Assembly: GCF_024707525.1 (NCBI RefSeq)
Contig: NZ_CP062231.1
Coordinates: 930,001-994,000, forward strand
Reading direction: 5' to 3'
DNA length: 64,000 bases
Source: Rhizobium sp. TH2
GTDB lineage: Bacteria > Pseudomonadota > Alphaproteobacteria > Rhizobiales > Rhizobiaceae
Shown: positions 9,172-18,303 of the stretch, one piece after another
Position numbering within the stretch: the first letter of the stretch is position 1
How the letters are laid out: each line of letters begins with the position of its first letter
Notes under the pieces: generated by a model
The model's input: the letters and a program-made list of their open reading frames with translations, nothing else
The model's database searches: none
Told to the model about the DNA's origin: nothing
Translations under genes and position numbers: made by a program

Positions 9172-10200
9172 TCAGGCTGCAGCGGCCTGGTCGGTTTCCT
9201 TGAGCTGGATCTGGCCGTTGACGGCAAGACGGATGGCTTCCTGCGCGATCGACCGGCGGGCGACGGCGATGGCGCGGGCATTGACGCCCGCCCCGGCCGC
9301 GCCGAGATCGGCTTCGATCATGCGTCGCTGGCGCGCGCCGATCGACGACAGCACGGCCTCGCGGAGATCCATCGCCGTGTCGCGCAGCGCCATGGTGATG
9401 ACATCGGCCGAGATGTCGTTGAAGAGCTGAACCCGGCTGCGTTGCGGCATGATGAGCAGGTCTTCGAAGAGGAAGATCTTCGGCCGCACCTTGGTGGCTG
9501 CATCCCTGGACAACGCTTCCAGCGAATCGAGCAGCGTTTCGACCTCGGTCTTGTCGAGCTGGTTCATCAGGTCCGCGACCTTGACGCTGCCGACCGAGTT
9601 GCGCTCGGAGTCGAGTTCGCGGATGATTTCCATCACGCGGTTCTCGATGACCTGAGCCGCCTTGGGGCTCACGTCCTTGAGGTTGACCGTACGGTTGAGG
9701 ATATCGGCGCGGCGGCTCTCGGGCATCTGCATGAGCACCTTGGCGCCCGCCGACGAGGGGATCATCGACAGGATATAGGCGATCGTCTGCGGATGCTCGC
9801 TGAGCAGGTATTTCGCGATGAAGGTCGGATCGGCGTTTTCGAGCTGGTCCCAGATCGACGTCTCGAGCGCCTGGAAGGTGGCGCGACGGCCGAGCAGGCC
9901 GTCAACTTCATCAGGCGTCAGGCCTTCCTCGAGGATGCCCTCGATCGCCTTGGCATTGTCCATCAGGCCTGCACCTTCGGTGAACAGGTCCTCGAACTCG
10001 TTGACCAGCCCCACCAGTTCCTGCGGCGGGACGCTCCTGAGCGTCTGCGCCGACTGGATGATCGCCTGCAACTCGGCCTGGGTGAAATATTTGAGAAGCC
10101 TGCCGGCGACACCTCGCCCCATGGCAAGCAGGACGGCCGCCGCCTTTTCAGGCGAGGACAGGCCGTCTCCCGAGTTCTCGAAACTATCGAAGTCGAACAT
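9172..10200 (-). CDS. fliG: Flagellar motor switch protein FliG
   Basis: FliG is the C-ring subunit that contacts the stator and generates torque. It has 342 residues, within the usual length. The N-terminal FliF-binding domain (SSPEKAAAVLLAMGRG), the middle armadillo domain (EHPQTIAYILSMIPSSAGAK) and the C-terminal torque domain (PKIFLFEDLLIMPQRSRVQL) are all present in order. It lies between fliN and flhB on the leftward operon, 45 bp after fliN. Confidence 0.97.
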   Translation of the reverse strand: MFDFDSFENSGDGLSSPEKAAAVLLAMGRGVAGRLLKYFTQAELQAIIQSAQTLRSVPPQELVGLVNEFEDLFTEGAGLMDNAKAIEGILEEGLTPDEVDGLLGRRATFQALETSIWDQLENADPTFIAKYLLSEHPQTIAYILSMIPSSAGAKVLMQMPESRRADILNRTVNLKDVSPKAAQVIENRVMEIIRELDSERNSVGSVKVADLMNQLDKTEVETLLDSLEALSRDAATKVRPKIFLFEDLLIMPQRSRVQLFNDISADVITMALRDTAMDLREAVLSSIGARQRRMIEADLGAAGAGVNARAIAVARRSIAQEAIRLAVNGQIQLKETDQAAAA

Positions 10201-10245
10201 GCGAAAACCTCCCCGGGTTCATCCCGGCTGTTTCCAGTGCGACGA

Positions 10246-10896
10246 TCAGGATTTCCTGATCGCCATGACCTCGATCAGCCTGATGCCGAATCGGGTCTCG
10301 TCATTTTCCAGAACTGTGATCTCACCGCGGCCGATCAGCCGGCCGTTGACAACAAGGTCAACCGGCTCGCCGATCTTGCGGTCGAGAGAAATCGTAGCGC
10401 CTTCGGTCAGGTTCATCAGACCGGAGACTTGCATGCGGCTCGAACCGAGTACGATCTGGACGTCGATCGGAATGTCCATGATCATGTCGAGATTGGAATT
10501 CATCGAGCTGCCGGGCTCGGAAGCCTGCCTCTCGTTGAAGCTTGGTGCGGCACCGAAGTCATTTCCGCCGAAGGCGTTGCCGCCAAGGCCTGTATCGCCG
10601 CCGAAGGAGGTCGATGCGCCGAATTCCGAACCGAAATCCGAAGCCGTGTCGCCATCGAGCCCGAAGTCGGAGCCAATGTCGGATTCGGCATCGGTGTCGA
10701 GGCCGAAATCGCCACCGAAGCTCGTGTCCGTTGTTGCAGCAGGGAAATCCGCGCCGAAATCGTTGTCGAGCGCCGCGCCACCACTCGCGTCGGCATCCAA
10801 TACGCCGCGCAGATCATCGATTGCCTGGTCCAGCTCGGCGTCGATGCCGGGGGTTTCCAGAGCCTGATCCTCTAATTTTGCTTTCTTCGGTGCCAT
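10246..10896 (-). CDS. fliN: Flagellar motor switch protein FliN with long Phe-Gly-rich N-terminal extension
   Basis: FliN forms the base of the C-ring. Only the last ~80 residues (from [16 protein letters not shown]) are the conserved SpoA domain; enteric FliN totals about 137 residues while this one has 216. The first ~130 residues are acidic and low in complexity, with nine Phe-Gly dipeptides between residues 47 and 115, and are likely disordered. Long FliN N-termini are usual in rhizobia, but the FG density is striking. The gene lies between fliM and fliG. Confidence 0.93.
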   Translation of the reverse strand: MAPKKAKLEDQALETPGIDAELDQAIDDLRGVLDADASGGAALDNDFGADFPAATTDTSFGGDFGLDTDAESDIGSDFGLDGDTASDFGSEFGASTSFGGDTGLGGNAFGGNDFGAAPSFNERQASEPGSSMNSNLDMIMDIPIDVQIVLGSSRMQVSGLMNLTEGATISLDRKIGEPVDLVVNGRLIGRGEITVLENDETRFGIRLIEVMAIRKS

Positions 10897-10957
10897 GTCG
10901 AAACTATTCCACTTGTAACTTGTGCCGGGCTTTATTTTGAAAAGGGATTGTAGAAAA

Positions 10958-11899
10958 TCATGCTTTCGCCATGAGGTCGTTCAGCAGGTCGTTCTCACCG
11001 CCCACCGTGTCCTTCACTCTCACTGTGTAGCGTTCGCCGGAGCGGCCGAACTCGCAATCGTAAAGATCGCGACCATTGGCGCTGACTTGCACGGTGACGT
11101 CGGTCTTTTCGAGAAAGGGGATGACGTCCCCGGGCCTGAGCCTCGAGATCGCGCCGAGCTTGAGAGGCGTCAACCGGATGCGGGCCTCTACCTTGACGTC
11201 GGAACGGCGGACCTGTTCCTGGATCATTTCCGCCCAGCCCGGAGGCGCCTTCGAGGTTGTCGTGGCCTTCGGCGCCTTCACATCGGTCTTCAAAAGCGTC
11301 CGATGCGGGATGATGATGCAGAAATGGCTGGTCAGCGTGCCGAATTCGATCCTGATCCGCACCATCGCCGCGAAGGGATCGACATAATCTTCCGGATGCT
11401 TGGGCTTGTCCTTGGCGTTGTACGGCTTGGTCAGGATCGGCTCGTAATTGCCCGGCGCATTGACCGCGGATTTGAGCACCGAGGCGATCTTGTCGGTGAT
11501 CATCGGCGCCATTTCCAGCTCGATGCTCGAGGCCGGCCGCGCCACCGGTTCGACCAGCCTTTCCGGATCGCCGCCCAAGAGGCATTCGACCATCGCGGAA
11601 ATGATCTGCGAGGGACATGCGATCGTGAAGTCCGAGCACCAGTTCTTCAGCGATCCATCGACGAACACCATGTAGTCGTCGAGGTGGCCGAGCAGGTCGT
11701 CCTTGAGGCCCGTCTCGCAGTAATCGTAGGCGAAGGTGAACTTCAGCGCCGCTTCCGATTCGATCAGGTCCGGCAGGAATGTTGAAAACACGGCGCCGAG
11801 GTCGGCGCAGGTCTTTCCGATCCTGGAGTTATTTCCGAGTTCGCCGGTCATGATGGCCAGCAGCTTCGGATCCATGGGTAGGGTGTTGCGAGCAGTCAT
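10958..11899 (-). CDS. fliM: Flagellar motor switch protein FliM
   Basis: FliM is the middle C-ring protein that binds phosphorylated CheY. The 313-residue product has a CheC-like middle domain and a C-terminal SpoA domain ([19 protein letters not shown]). The N-terminal CheY-binding peptide of enterics (LSQxEIDxLL) is not recognisable; the protein starts [20 protein letters not shown], as expected for the divergent rhizobial motor with unidirectional rotation. It is the second gene of the leftward operon, after motA. Confidence 0.92.
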   Translation of the reverse strand: MTARNTLPMDPKLLAIMTGELGNNSRIGKTCADLGAVFSTFLPDLIESEAALKFTFAYDYCETGLKDDLLGHLDDYMVFVDGSLKNWCSDFTIACPSQIISAMVECLLGGDPERLVEPVARPASSIELEMAPMITDKIASVLKSAVNAPGNYEPILTKPYNAKDKPKHPEDYVDPFAAMVRIRIEFGTLTSHFCIIIPHRTLLKTDVKAPKATTTSKAPPGWAEMIQEQVRRSDVKVEARIRLTPLKLGAISRLRPGDVIPFLEKTDVTVQVSANGRDLYDCEFGRSGERYTVRVKDTVGGENDLLNDLMAKA

Positions 11900-11917
11900 T
11901 GCTTCAACTTCCGTTTT

Positions 11918-12793
11918 TTAAGCAGCTTTTTCTCCGCCGCCGCCAGGATTCATCATTTCCTGTTCGACAGCATCGATGGATGGACGTTCGTAGGAGGAGA
12001 TCGTCTTGCGGCCGTATTCGAGCGCCACCTGCGGCACGGAGCCGTTCATGTAGGCGATGAGCGTCTGCTTGACGATGACATAGAGCCTGTTCTGCTTCGA
12101 CCGCACCGCTTTCATCATGGAGCAGAGCGGATTGACGATGCAGTAGGAAACGAGAATGCCGGTGAAGGTACCGACGAGTGCTGCGCCGATCAGGTGGCCG
12201 AGCACTTCCGGCGGTTCGCTGATCGCGCCCATGGCGTGGATAACGCCGAGGACGGCCGCGACGATACCGATGGCGGGAAAGGCGTCGCCCATCGCCTGGA
12301 CAGCGTGATAGGACTTCATCTTGTCATGCGAGATCGTCTCGATCTCCTCGTCCATCAGCGCCTCGATCTCATGGCTGCGGGCGTTGCCGATGATGATCAG
12401 GCGGACATAATCGCAGATGAAGGCCGTCAATTCCTTGTTCTTGAGAATCGTCGGCGCCGTCAGGAAGATGGCGGATTCCTCGGGATTGTCGATATGGGCT
12501 TCGATCTCGTTGCGCGACTTGGTGCGGAGATCCCGCATCAGCGAATAGAGCACGCCGAGCGTATCGAGATAATGGCGTTCCTTCGGAACCTTGTTCTTGA
12601 AGGCCTCGCCCAGCGACTTGCCGGAATCCTTGATTACCTTCATCGGATTGCCGGCGACGAACGCGCCAAGGCCCGAACCGATGATGATGATGAATTCGTA
12701 CGGCTGCCACAGGACGTCGATGTGACCGCCGCTGGCCATGAAGCTGCCGATGATGCAGCCAAAGACGATGACCAGACCGATGATGATATTCAT
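11918..12793 (-). CDS. motA: Flagellar stator protein MotA
   Basis: MotA forms the proton-conducting stator with MotB. From the ATG at 12793 the product is 291 residues. Membrane segments are visible near residues 1-22, 34-52, 170-190 and 200-222, with a large cytoplasmic loop between the second and third. The reading frame continues open far upstream, but the extension lacks MotA-like sequence. This is the first gene of the leftward switch operon; motB lies 14 kb away in another operon, the usual rhizobial arrangement. Confidence 0.95.
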   Translation of the reverse strand: MNIIIGLVIVFGCIIGSFMASGGHIDVLWQPYEFIIIIGSGLGAFVAGNPMKVIKDSGKSLGEAFKNKVPKERHYLDTLGVLYSLMRDLRTKSRNEIEAHIDNPEESAIFLTAPTILKNKELTAFICDYVRLIIIGNARSHEIEALMDEEIETISHDKMKSYHAVQAMGDAFPAIGIVAAVLGVIHAMGAISEPPEVLGHLIGAALVGTFTGILVSYCIVNPLCSMMKAVRSKQNRLYVIVKQTLIAYMNGSVPQVALEYGRKTISSYERPSIDAVEQEMMNPGGGGEKAA

Positions 12794-13044
12794 GAGACGG
12801 AGCCTGCGCCTGTTACTGGAATATGGACTTTGGAAATAGAGATTCTGGCTTGCGTGAAGCTGTTGGAAGGCTCTGTTTTGCAACCAAAATCCGGAACAGG
12901 TTCGCGCAAGCAAATGCCACCACATTCCCTCCCAGGAAGCAGGCGGGGGACTGGCATTCTTAATGTCTGCCGGCGCCGGGTTTCCGGTCAGAACCAATTC
13001 AAAATCGACTTTCCGGGAATGACTTTCCGGCACGGGGAAAGACC
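12794..13044. promoter_or_regulatory. Divergent promoter region between motA and flgF
   Basis: About 250 bp between two divergent flagellar operons, with no convincing gene. Open frames crossing it are extensions of motA in the wrong register. GGGGAAAG at 13035-13042 serves as the flgF ribosome site. I found no TTAA-N7-TTAA box or clear sigma70 hexamer pair. Expression is expected to depend on Rem or VisNR by analogy with Sinorhizobium. Confidence 0.5.
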
Positions 13045-13770
13045 ATGCAATCAGGTCTCTATGTAGCCTTGTCTTCGCAGATCGCGCTTGAGCGGCGTCT
13101 CACGACGATCGCGGACAACCTTGCCAACATGAATACGGTCGGATTTCGCGCTACTCAGCTCAAGTTCGACGACGTGATGACGCGCGCCGAGGGTACGCGT
13201 GTCGACTATGTCTCGGAAGGCGAGGAATACATATCCACCCAGAATGGTGGCCTGATTCAGACGAAAAATCCGCTCGATTTCGCGACCAAGGGCGACACCT
13301 GGTTTTCGATCGAAACGCCATCGGGCAGCGCTATCACCAAGGACGGCCGCTTCTCCATGCTTGAATCCGGCGCGCTCGTGACCCTGGAAGGCTATCCGGT
13401 GCTCGATGCTGGCGGCGGCCAGATCACCCTCAATCCCCAGGCCGGTGCACCGGACCTTTCAAGCGACGGCACGCTCTATCAGAATGGGTTGCCCGTCGCG
13501 GCACTTGGCCTGCTCGAGGCGAATATCGGTCCGAACTTCACCCGCGCCGGCAACAGCGCGATCATCCCGTCCGAGCAGCCGCAGGCGGTCGTCGATCGCG
13601 CCGACGCCGGTGTCGTACAGGGCTATCTGGAACAGGCCAATATCAACCCGATCCAGCAGATGACGCAGATGATCACCGTGTCGCGGGCCTTCGAGAACGT
13701 CACGCAGCTGATGCGCGACAGCGAGACCAGCCTGTCCGATGCGATCAAGACACTCGGCGGCGCGCGCTAA
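13045..13770 (+). CDS. flgF: Flagellar proximal rod protein FlgF
   Basis: FlgF is a rod protein exported by the flagellar type III system. The product is 241 residues. It has the N-terminal rod signature ([20 protein letters not shown]) and a C-terminal helix ending in the Asn/Gln-rich pattern ([19 protein letters not shown]). ATG follows GGGGAAAGACC. It is the first gene of a long rightward operon and lies 22 bp upstream of fliI. Confidence 0.93.
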   Translation: MQSGLYVALSSQIALERRLTTIADNLANMNTVGFRATQLKFDDVMTRAEGTRVDYVSEGEEYISTQNGGLIQTKNPLDFATKGDTWFSIETPSGSAITKDGRFSMLESGALVTLEGYPVLDAGGGQITLNPQAGAPDLSSDGTLYQNGLPVAALGLLEANIGPNFTRAGNSAIIPSEQPQAVVDRADAGVVQGYLEQANINPIQQMTQMITVSRAFENVTQLMRDSETSLSDAIKTLGGAR

Positions 13771-13792
13771 CATGAACGGGTATTGAGCCTTG

Positions 13793-15187
13793 ATGGATCT
13801 TCCTGAAATGACCGGCACTAGCCGCAAGATGGCCGCCACCGCGGCCGTGCTGCGGCGCTTCAGCCATCCGGAAATGCTCGTTGCCCATGGCGGCCGGGTC
13901 AAGACGATGGCCGCGGGCCACTACACTGTCACCGGCCTTTCCCATCACCTTCGGCTCGGCGAGTTTGTGGCGCACCAGACCCGAACTGGCGTACATCTCG
14001 GCGAGGTCGTGCGCGTCGAGCCGGACCTCGCCTATGTCTGCCCCATCGAACCCGGTGAGCCGATCGGCATTGGTGATCTCATTCTCCGGCGCGGTGCATT
14101 TCGCTTGGCGCCGACGGAAAACTGGTGCGGCCGTACCATCAATTCGCTCGGCGAGCCGATCGACGGTCTCGGGCCGCTCGAAAGCGGTATCCATCGCCGG
14201 CCGATCTCCAACACCGCGCCGCCGTCGATGACCCGCCAGCGGGTGACCAAGGGCTTCAAGACAGGCGTGCGCGCCATCGATATCTTCTCGCCGCTCTGCC
14301 TCGGCCAGCGCCTCGGCATTTTCGCGGGCTCCGGCGTCGGCAAATCGACGCTTCTGTCGATGCTGGCCCGCGCCGACGCCTTCGACAAGGTCGTGATCGC
14401 ACTCGTGGGCGAACGCGGCCGTGAAGTGCGCGAATTCATCGAGGACACGCTCGGCGAAAACCTGAAGAAGTCGGTGGCGGTGGTCGCGACCTCGGATGAA
14501 AGCCCGATGCTGCGCAAGATGGCGCCGCTCTCGGCGGTCACCATTGCCGAACACTTCCGCGACCAGGGCGACAATGTCCTGCTCATCGTCGACAGCGTGA
14601 CGCGCTTCGCACACGCCATCCGGGAGGTCGCGACTGCCTCGGGCGAGCCGCCGATCGCGCGCGGATATCCCGCGTCGGTCTTTACCGAAATGCCGAAGCT
14701 GCTCGAACGCGCCGGGCCGGGGCCGGAAGGCACGGGCTCGATCACGGCGATCATTTCGATCCTCGTCGATGGCGACAATCACAACGATCCGATCGCCGAT
14801 TCGACCCGCGGCATTCTCGATGGCCACATCGTGCTCGATCGGTCGCTGGCGGAGGAGGGACGTTACCCGCCGATCAATCCGCTCACCTCGGTCTCGCGTC
14901 TCGCGCGCAAGGCGTGGCAAGGCGATGAAGAGAAACTGGTCGGCCGGCTGAAGGCATTGATGCACCGTTTCGAGGAAACCCGTGATCTCCGGCTCATCGG
15001 CGGCTATCGCCAGGGCGCGGATCCGGATCTCGATATCGCCGTCAAGCAGGTGCCGGTAATCTACGAAATTCTCAAGCAGACGCCAAGCGACCGTCCGGCC
15101 AGGGACAGCTTCGCCGACCTCGCCAATGCGCTGAAGGCGGCCGCCCAGGCTCAGCCGCAACAGGGCGCCCCGATAAGGCAGAGATGA
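13793..15187 (+). CDS. fliI: Flagellar export ATPase FliI
   Basis: FliI is the F1-beta-like ATPase that powers or primes flagellar protein export. The 464-residue product contains the Walker A loop FAGSGVGKSTLLSML near residue 180 and the Walker B strand VLLIVDSVTRFAH. The family signature SVTRFAHAIREVA... and SILVDGDNHNDPIAD are also present. ATG at 13793 was chosen; a TTG immediately before it is possible. The next orf starts one base after the stop. Confidence 0.96.
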   Translation: MDLPEMTGTSRKMAATAAVLRRFSHPEMLVAHGGRVKTMAAGHYTVTGLSHHLRLGEFVAHQTRTGVHLGEVVRVEPDLAYVCPIEPGEPIGIGDLILRRGAFRLAPTENWCGRTINSLGEPIDGLGPLESGIHRRPISNTAPPSMTRQRVTKGFKTGVRAIDIFSPLCLGQRLGIFAGSGVGKSTLLSMLARADAFDKVVIALVGERGREVREFIEDTLGENLKKSVAVVATSDESPMLRKMAPLSAVTIAEHFRDQGDNVLLIVDSVTRFAHAIREVATASGEPPIARGYPASVFTEMPKLLERAGPGPEGTGSITAIISILVDGDNHNDPIADSTRGILDGHIVLDRSLAEEGRYPPINPLTSVSRLARKAWQGDEEKLVGRLKALMHRFEETRDLRLIGGYRQGADPDLDIAVKQVPVIYEILKQTPSDRPARDSFADLANALKAAAQAQPQQGAPIRQR

Positions 15188-15188
15188 T

Positions 15189-15752
15189 ATGACCGATTTC
15201 GACGCAGACGAACCCGTGTCCCCGCTCTCCCCCAAGCGCAAGGGTCTTTTTACCGCCGATCGCGTGATCGGCTGGTCGGGGGCCTTGCTCGCGCTGGTCG
15301 CCGCGTTCTTCCCCTGGTACGTCTTTTTCAACGAGGACAAGTTCGGCCTCGAATATATCCGCCAGATCACCTCGCGCGACCTGCCCGAACGGGCCGGCAA
15401 GGCGGTCGTGATCGCCTCGCCGAGCGGCATCGGCGATCGCGACAACAACACCGTCCTGCCCAAGCCGGAAGACCAGATCATCACCGGAACCGTGCCGGCC
15501 GCAGCGGTCGAGGAGGATAACCAGGAACAAGCATCCATTCCGGCCCAGCCTTTCCCGGCCGCACCGCGCGTCTTCCGCCTGCTGCATGTCGTCAAGGGCC
15601 AGGCGATGATCGAGGATCGCACAGGCATTTATGTCGTCCGGGAAGGCGACACGCTGCCCGACCTCTCGAAGGTGACCAGCCTGGAAGAGCGTGACGGCAA
15701 GTGGGTCATCGTGACCGACAAGGGCGTGGTCTACGCTCCAAGCGGAAAATAG
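15189..15752 (+). CDS. Conserved flagellar-operon membrane protein of unknown function
   Basis: A 187-residue protein with one predicted membrane helix near residues 27-47 (VIGWSGALLALVAAFFPWYV), a Pro/Glu-rich middle and a folded-looking C-terminal domain of about 60 residues (MIEDRTGIYVVREGDTLPDL). That domain resembles short periplasmic beta domains of the PilP/GspC kind, but this is an impression only. It lies between fliI and flgB, as in Sinorhizobium. Topology would put the C-terminus in the periplasm. Function unknown. Confidence 0.78.
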   Translation: MTDFDADEPVSPLSPKRKGLFTADRVIGWSGALLALVAAFFPWYVFFNEDKFGLEYIRQITSRDLPERAGKAVVIASPSGIGDRDNNTVLPKPEDQIITGTVPAAAVEEDNQEQASIPAQPFPAAPRVFRLLHVVKGQAMIEDRTGIYVVREGDTLPDLSKVTSLEERDGKWVIVTDKGVVYAPSGK

Positions 15753-15788
15753 CGCCCGATGGCGCAGGTTTTCCGCCGCTTCGGCTGG

Positions 15789-15803
15789 TTAACCAATCGT
15801 TAA
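15789..15803. promoter_or_regulatory. CtrA-type box TTAA-N7-TTAA upstream of flgB
   Basis: TTAACCAATCGTTAA matches the full CtrA half-site pair TTAA-N7-TTAA and also forms an inverted repeat (TTAAC/GTTAA). It lies 66 bp before the flgB start, in the first sizeable gap (117 bp) of this operon. It suggests that flgB onward has its own, cell-cycle-linked promoter. Confidence 0.6.
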
Positions 15804-15869
15804 TACACAGCAAGTCCCGCGCAAGATTGTCTTCGTAAGTTCATGCCAGTCATGATGACGGAGATAGTG

Positions 15870-16253
15870 ATGGAATCAATCCAGCTTTTTGCAGTTGCGT
15901 CCCGGCAGGCCGAATGGCTCAGCGTTCGTCAGAGCACCGTTTCCGGCAATATTGCCAATGCCAACACGCCCGGTTTCCGGGCCAAGGATGTCACGCCGTT
16001 CGACGCCGTGCTCCAGAACACCACCATGCCGATGACGACGACCAACCCGCTGCATTTCACCGATGCGACGGCCGACCGTTATGTGGTCGAGTCCGAGGTC
16101 AACGAAGGCAGCGCGCAGCAACTCTCGGGCAATTCGGTGGAGCTTTCCGACGAGCTGATGAAGGAGGGCATGATCAAGCGCGATTACGACCTCAACACAG
16201 CCATCGTGAAATCCTTCAACAGGATGATGATGATGACCGTGAGAAAGGGCTGA
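15870..16253 (+). CDS. flgB: Flagellar proximal rod protein FlgB
   Basis: A 127-residue rod protein with the N-terminal signature RQSTVSGNIANANTPGFRAK and the C-terminal helix (NTAIVKSFNRMMMMTVRKG) that packs in the rod. The ATG at 15870 has GGAG six bases upstream; an ORF start at 15843 would add nine residues not typical of the family. flgC follows after four bases. Confidence 0.94.
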   Translation: MESIQLFAVASRQAEWLSVRQSTVSGNIANANTPGFRAKDVTPFDAVLQNTTMPMTTTNPLHFTDATADRYVVESEVNEGSAQQLSGNSVELSDELMKEGMIKRDYDLNTAIVKSFNRMMMMTVRKG

Positions 16254-16256
16254 TAA

Positions 16257-16676
16257 ATGGATCCGTTGACAGCATCCCTCAAAATCTCGGCATCGGGTCT
16301 CGAAGCCCAGTCCGCCCGCCTGCGCGTGGTGTCGGAAAATCTGGCCAACGCTCGCTCGACAGGCGATACACCGGCCGCCGATCCCTATCGCCGCAAGACG
16401 ATCTCCTTCAACGAAGAGCTCGACCGCGCGTCCGGCGTGATGACCGTCGAAATCAAGAAGCTCGGCGTCGATCGCTCCGATTTCCAGACCGAGTATGATC
16501 CGGGCAATCCCGCGGCCGACGCCAATGGCGTGGTCAAGATGCCGAATGTGAACATCCTCGTGGAAATGGCAGACATGCGGGAAGCGAACCGCTCCTACGA
16601 GGCCAATCTGCAATCGATCCGCCAGGCGCGCGATCTTATCTCCTCCACCATCGATCTCCTGAGGTCATCGTCATGA
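16257..16676 (+). CDS. flgC: Flagellar proximal rod protein FlgC
   Basis: A 139-residue rod protein. It starts [19 protein letters not shown] with the conserved [13 protein letters not shown] and ends in [20 protein letters not shown], the classical FlgC C-terminal helix. The stop overlaps the fliE start by four bases (ATGA), so the two are translationally coupled. Confidence 0.96.
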   Translation: MDPLTASLKISASGLEAQSARLRVVSENLANARSTGDTPAADPYRRKTISFNEELDRASGVMTVEIKKLGVDRSDFQTEYDPGNPAADANGVVKMPNVNILVEMADMREANRSYEANLQSIRQARDLISSTIDLLRSSS

Positions 16677-16996
16677 TAGACGCAATCAATTCAGTCAGTT
16701 CGGCGGCGCTTGCCGCCGCCATGCGGGACGCGTCCACCAAGGAAGTGGCACCCGCCATCGCCGAGACAGATCCGAGCGGCGCGACATTCGCCGACTTCGT
16801 CAACTCGGTGAGCACCAATTTCTCGCAAAGCCTCAAGACGGCCGAACAAACTTCGATGGACGGCATCCTTGGCAAGGCAAGCACAAGGGAAGTGGTGGAG
16901 GCTGTCATGAGCGCCGACCAGACGCTGCAGACCGCCATGGCATTCCGCGACAAGGTCGTGTCGGCCTATCTCGAAGTCATAAGAATGCCAATCTAA
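16673..16996 (+). CDS. fliE: Flagellar hook-basal body protein FliE
   Basis: FliE joins the MS ring to the rod. The 107-residue product shows the typical C-terminal core ([19 protein letters not shown] and [33 protein letters not shown] ending, where EI.RMPI is diagnostic). The Ala/Ser-rich N-terminus is variable in the family. It overlaps flgC by four bases and is followed 12 bp later by flgG. Confidence 0.95.
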   Translation: MIDAINSVSSAALAAAMRDASTKEVAPAIAETDPSGATFADFVNSVSTNFSQSLKTAEQTSMDGILGKASTREVVEAVMSADQTLQTAMAFRDKVVSAYLEVIRMPI

Positions 16997-17008
16997 GGAT
17001 AAGCATCC

Positions 17009-17797
17009 ATGAGAGCCCTAGCCATCGCAGCCACCGGCATGAACGCGCAGCAGACCAATCTCGAGGTCATCGCGAACAACATCGCCAACATCAACACGAC
17101 CGGCTACAAGCGGGCGCGTGCTGAATTCTCCGACCTCATCTACCAGTCGGACCGGGCCGCGGGGGTACCCAACCAGGCAAACCAGCAACTGGTACCGGAA
17201 GGCATCCATATCGGCCTCGGCGTCAAGACTTCCGCCGTGCGCAACCTCCACACCGAGGGCGATCTGGTCGCGACCGGCAACAGCTATGACCTGGCGGTCA
17301 TCGGCCGGGGCTTCTTCCAGATCGAAACCGCCGATGGCGGCACGGTCTACAGCCGCGACGGCGCCTTCAACACCAACGAGAATGGCGAAGTCGTCACCAT
17401 CAACGGCGCACGTGTGATCCCGAACATCACGGTTCCGGTCGATGCGACCGAAGTCAGCATCAACCGTTCAGGCCAGGTTTTCGTCCGCATCGGCAAGGAA
17501 ACGGATCTGACCCAGGTCGGCCAGCTCCAGCTCGCCAACTTCGTCAACGAAGCAGGCCTCAAGGAACTCGGCGACAACCTGTTCCAGGAAACACCGGCCT
17601 CCGGCGCGCCCGTCATCGGCGCACCCGACGATCCGGCCTACGGCTATATCCAGCAGGGCTATCTCGAAGGTTCGAACGTCGATCCGGTCAAGGAAATCAC
17701 CGAGTTGATCTCGGCGCAGCGCGCCTATGAGATGAACTCCAAGGTGATCACCACCGCCGATGAAATGGCGGCCACCGTCAGCAAGAACATGAGATAA
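17009..17797 (+). CDS. flgG: Flagellar distal rod protein FlgG
   Basis: A 262-residue distal rod protein with the start [20 protein letters not shown], then [20 protein letters not shown], and a C-terminal motif [14 protein letters not shown]. Length matches enteric FlgG (about 260). It is in operon with flgA 17 bp downstream. Confidence 0.97.
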   Translation: MRALAIAATGMNAQQTNLEVIANNIANINTTGYKRARAEFSDLIYQSDRAAGVPNQANQQLVPEGIHIGLGVKTSAVRNLHTEGDLVATGNSYDLAVIGRGFFQIETADGGTVYSRDGAFNTNENGEVVTINGARVIPNITVPVDATEVSINRSGQVFVRIGKETDLTQVGQLQLANFVNEAGLKELGDNLFQETPASGAPVIGAPDDPAYGYIQQGYLEGSNVDPVKEITELISAQRAYEMNSKVITTADEMAATVSKNMR

Positions 17798-17814
17798 GTG
17801 AAAGGCAGGCAAAC

Positions 17815-18303
17815 ATGACGTTTCGCCCAGCATTTGCAAAGGCATTGAAGAGGACCGCCCTGGGCGCGGTTCTCTCGGCATCCGTCCTCGCTCCGTTGCA
17901 CGTCATGGCCGACAATCTCGGCTATGCGGTCGTGCCGACGCAGATCATCTATCCCGGCGAGGAAATCGACTCCAAGCGGCTGCAGACAGTCGAGGTGACC
18001 AACAAGAACCTCTCCGGCGGCTATGCCCGCGAAATCTCGGAAGTGAGGGGCCTCGTGACCACTCGCACGTTGCTGCCGGGCCGTACCATCATGGTTTCCG
18101 CACTCCGCCAGCCCTTCACGGTCAAGCGCGGCGACAAGGTGCTGCTGGTCTACGACAATGGCGGGCTTCGCATAACCGCGTCCGGCACGCCGCTTGCCGA
18201 TGGTATCGTCGGCGAACTCATCCAGGCCCGCAATACGGATACGGGCGTCATTCTTTCCGGTACCGTCATGCCGGACCGAACCGTGCTCGTGGTGCAGAAA
18301 TGA
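17815..18303 (+). CDS. flgA: P-ring assembly chaperone FlgA
   Basis: FlgA is the periplasmic chaperone for P-ring assembly. It is 162 residues, with a Sec signal peptide (positively charged N-terminus, hydrophobic core, likely cleavage after HVMA near residue 31). The mature part is an SAF domain (VVPTQIIYPGEEIDSKRL; LPGRTIMVSALRQPFTVKRG). It is short relative to enteric FlgA (about 219), as expected for the alphaproteobacterial single-domain form. It overlaps flgI by four bases. Confidence 0.92.
   Translation: MTFRPAFAKALKRTALGAVLSASVLAPLHVMADNLGYAVVPTQIIYPGEEIDSKRLQTVEVTNKNLSGGYAREISEVRGLVTTRTLLPGRTIMVSALRQPFTVKRGDKVLLVYDNGGLRITASGTPLADGIVGELIQARNTDTGVILSGTVMPDRTVLVVQK

Noticed and set aside
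12794..13033. N-terminal extension of motA upstream of 12793
   Set aside because: The extra ~79 residues do not resemble MotA and would cross the divergent promoter; the ATG at 12793 precedes the known first membrane helix.
13745..15628. A 627-codon - strand open frame opposite fliI and orf187
   Set aside because: Antisense to the unmistakable ATPase FliI; no protein features.
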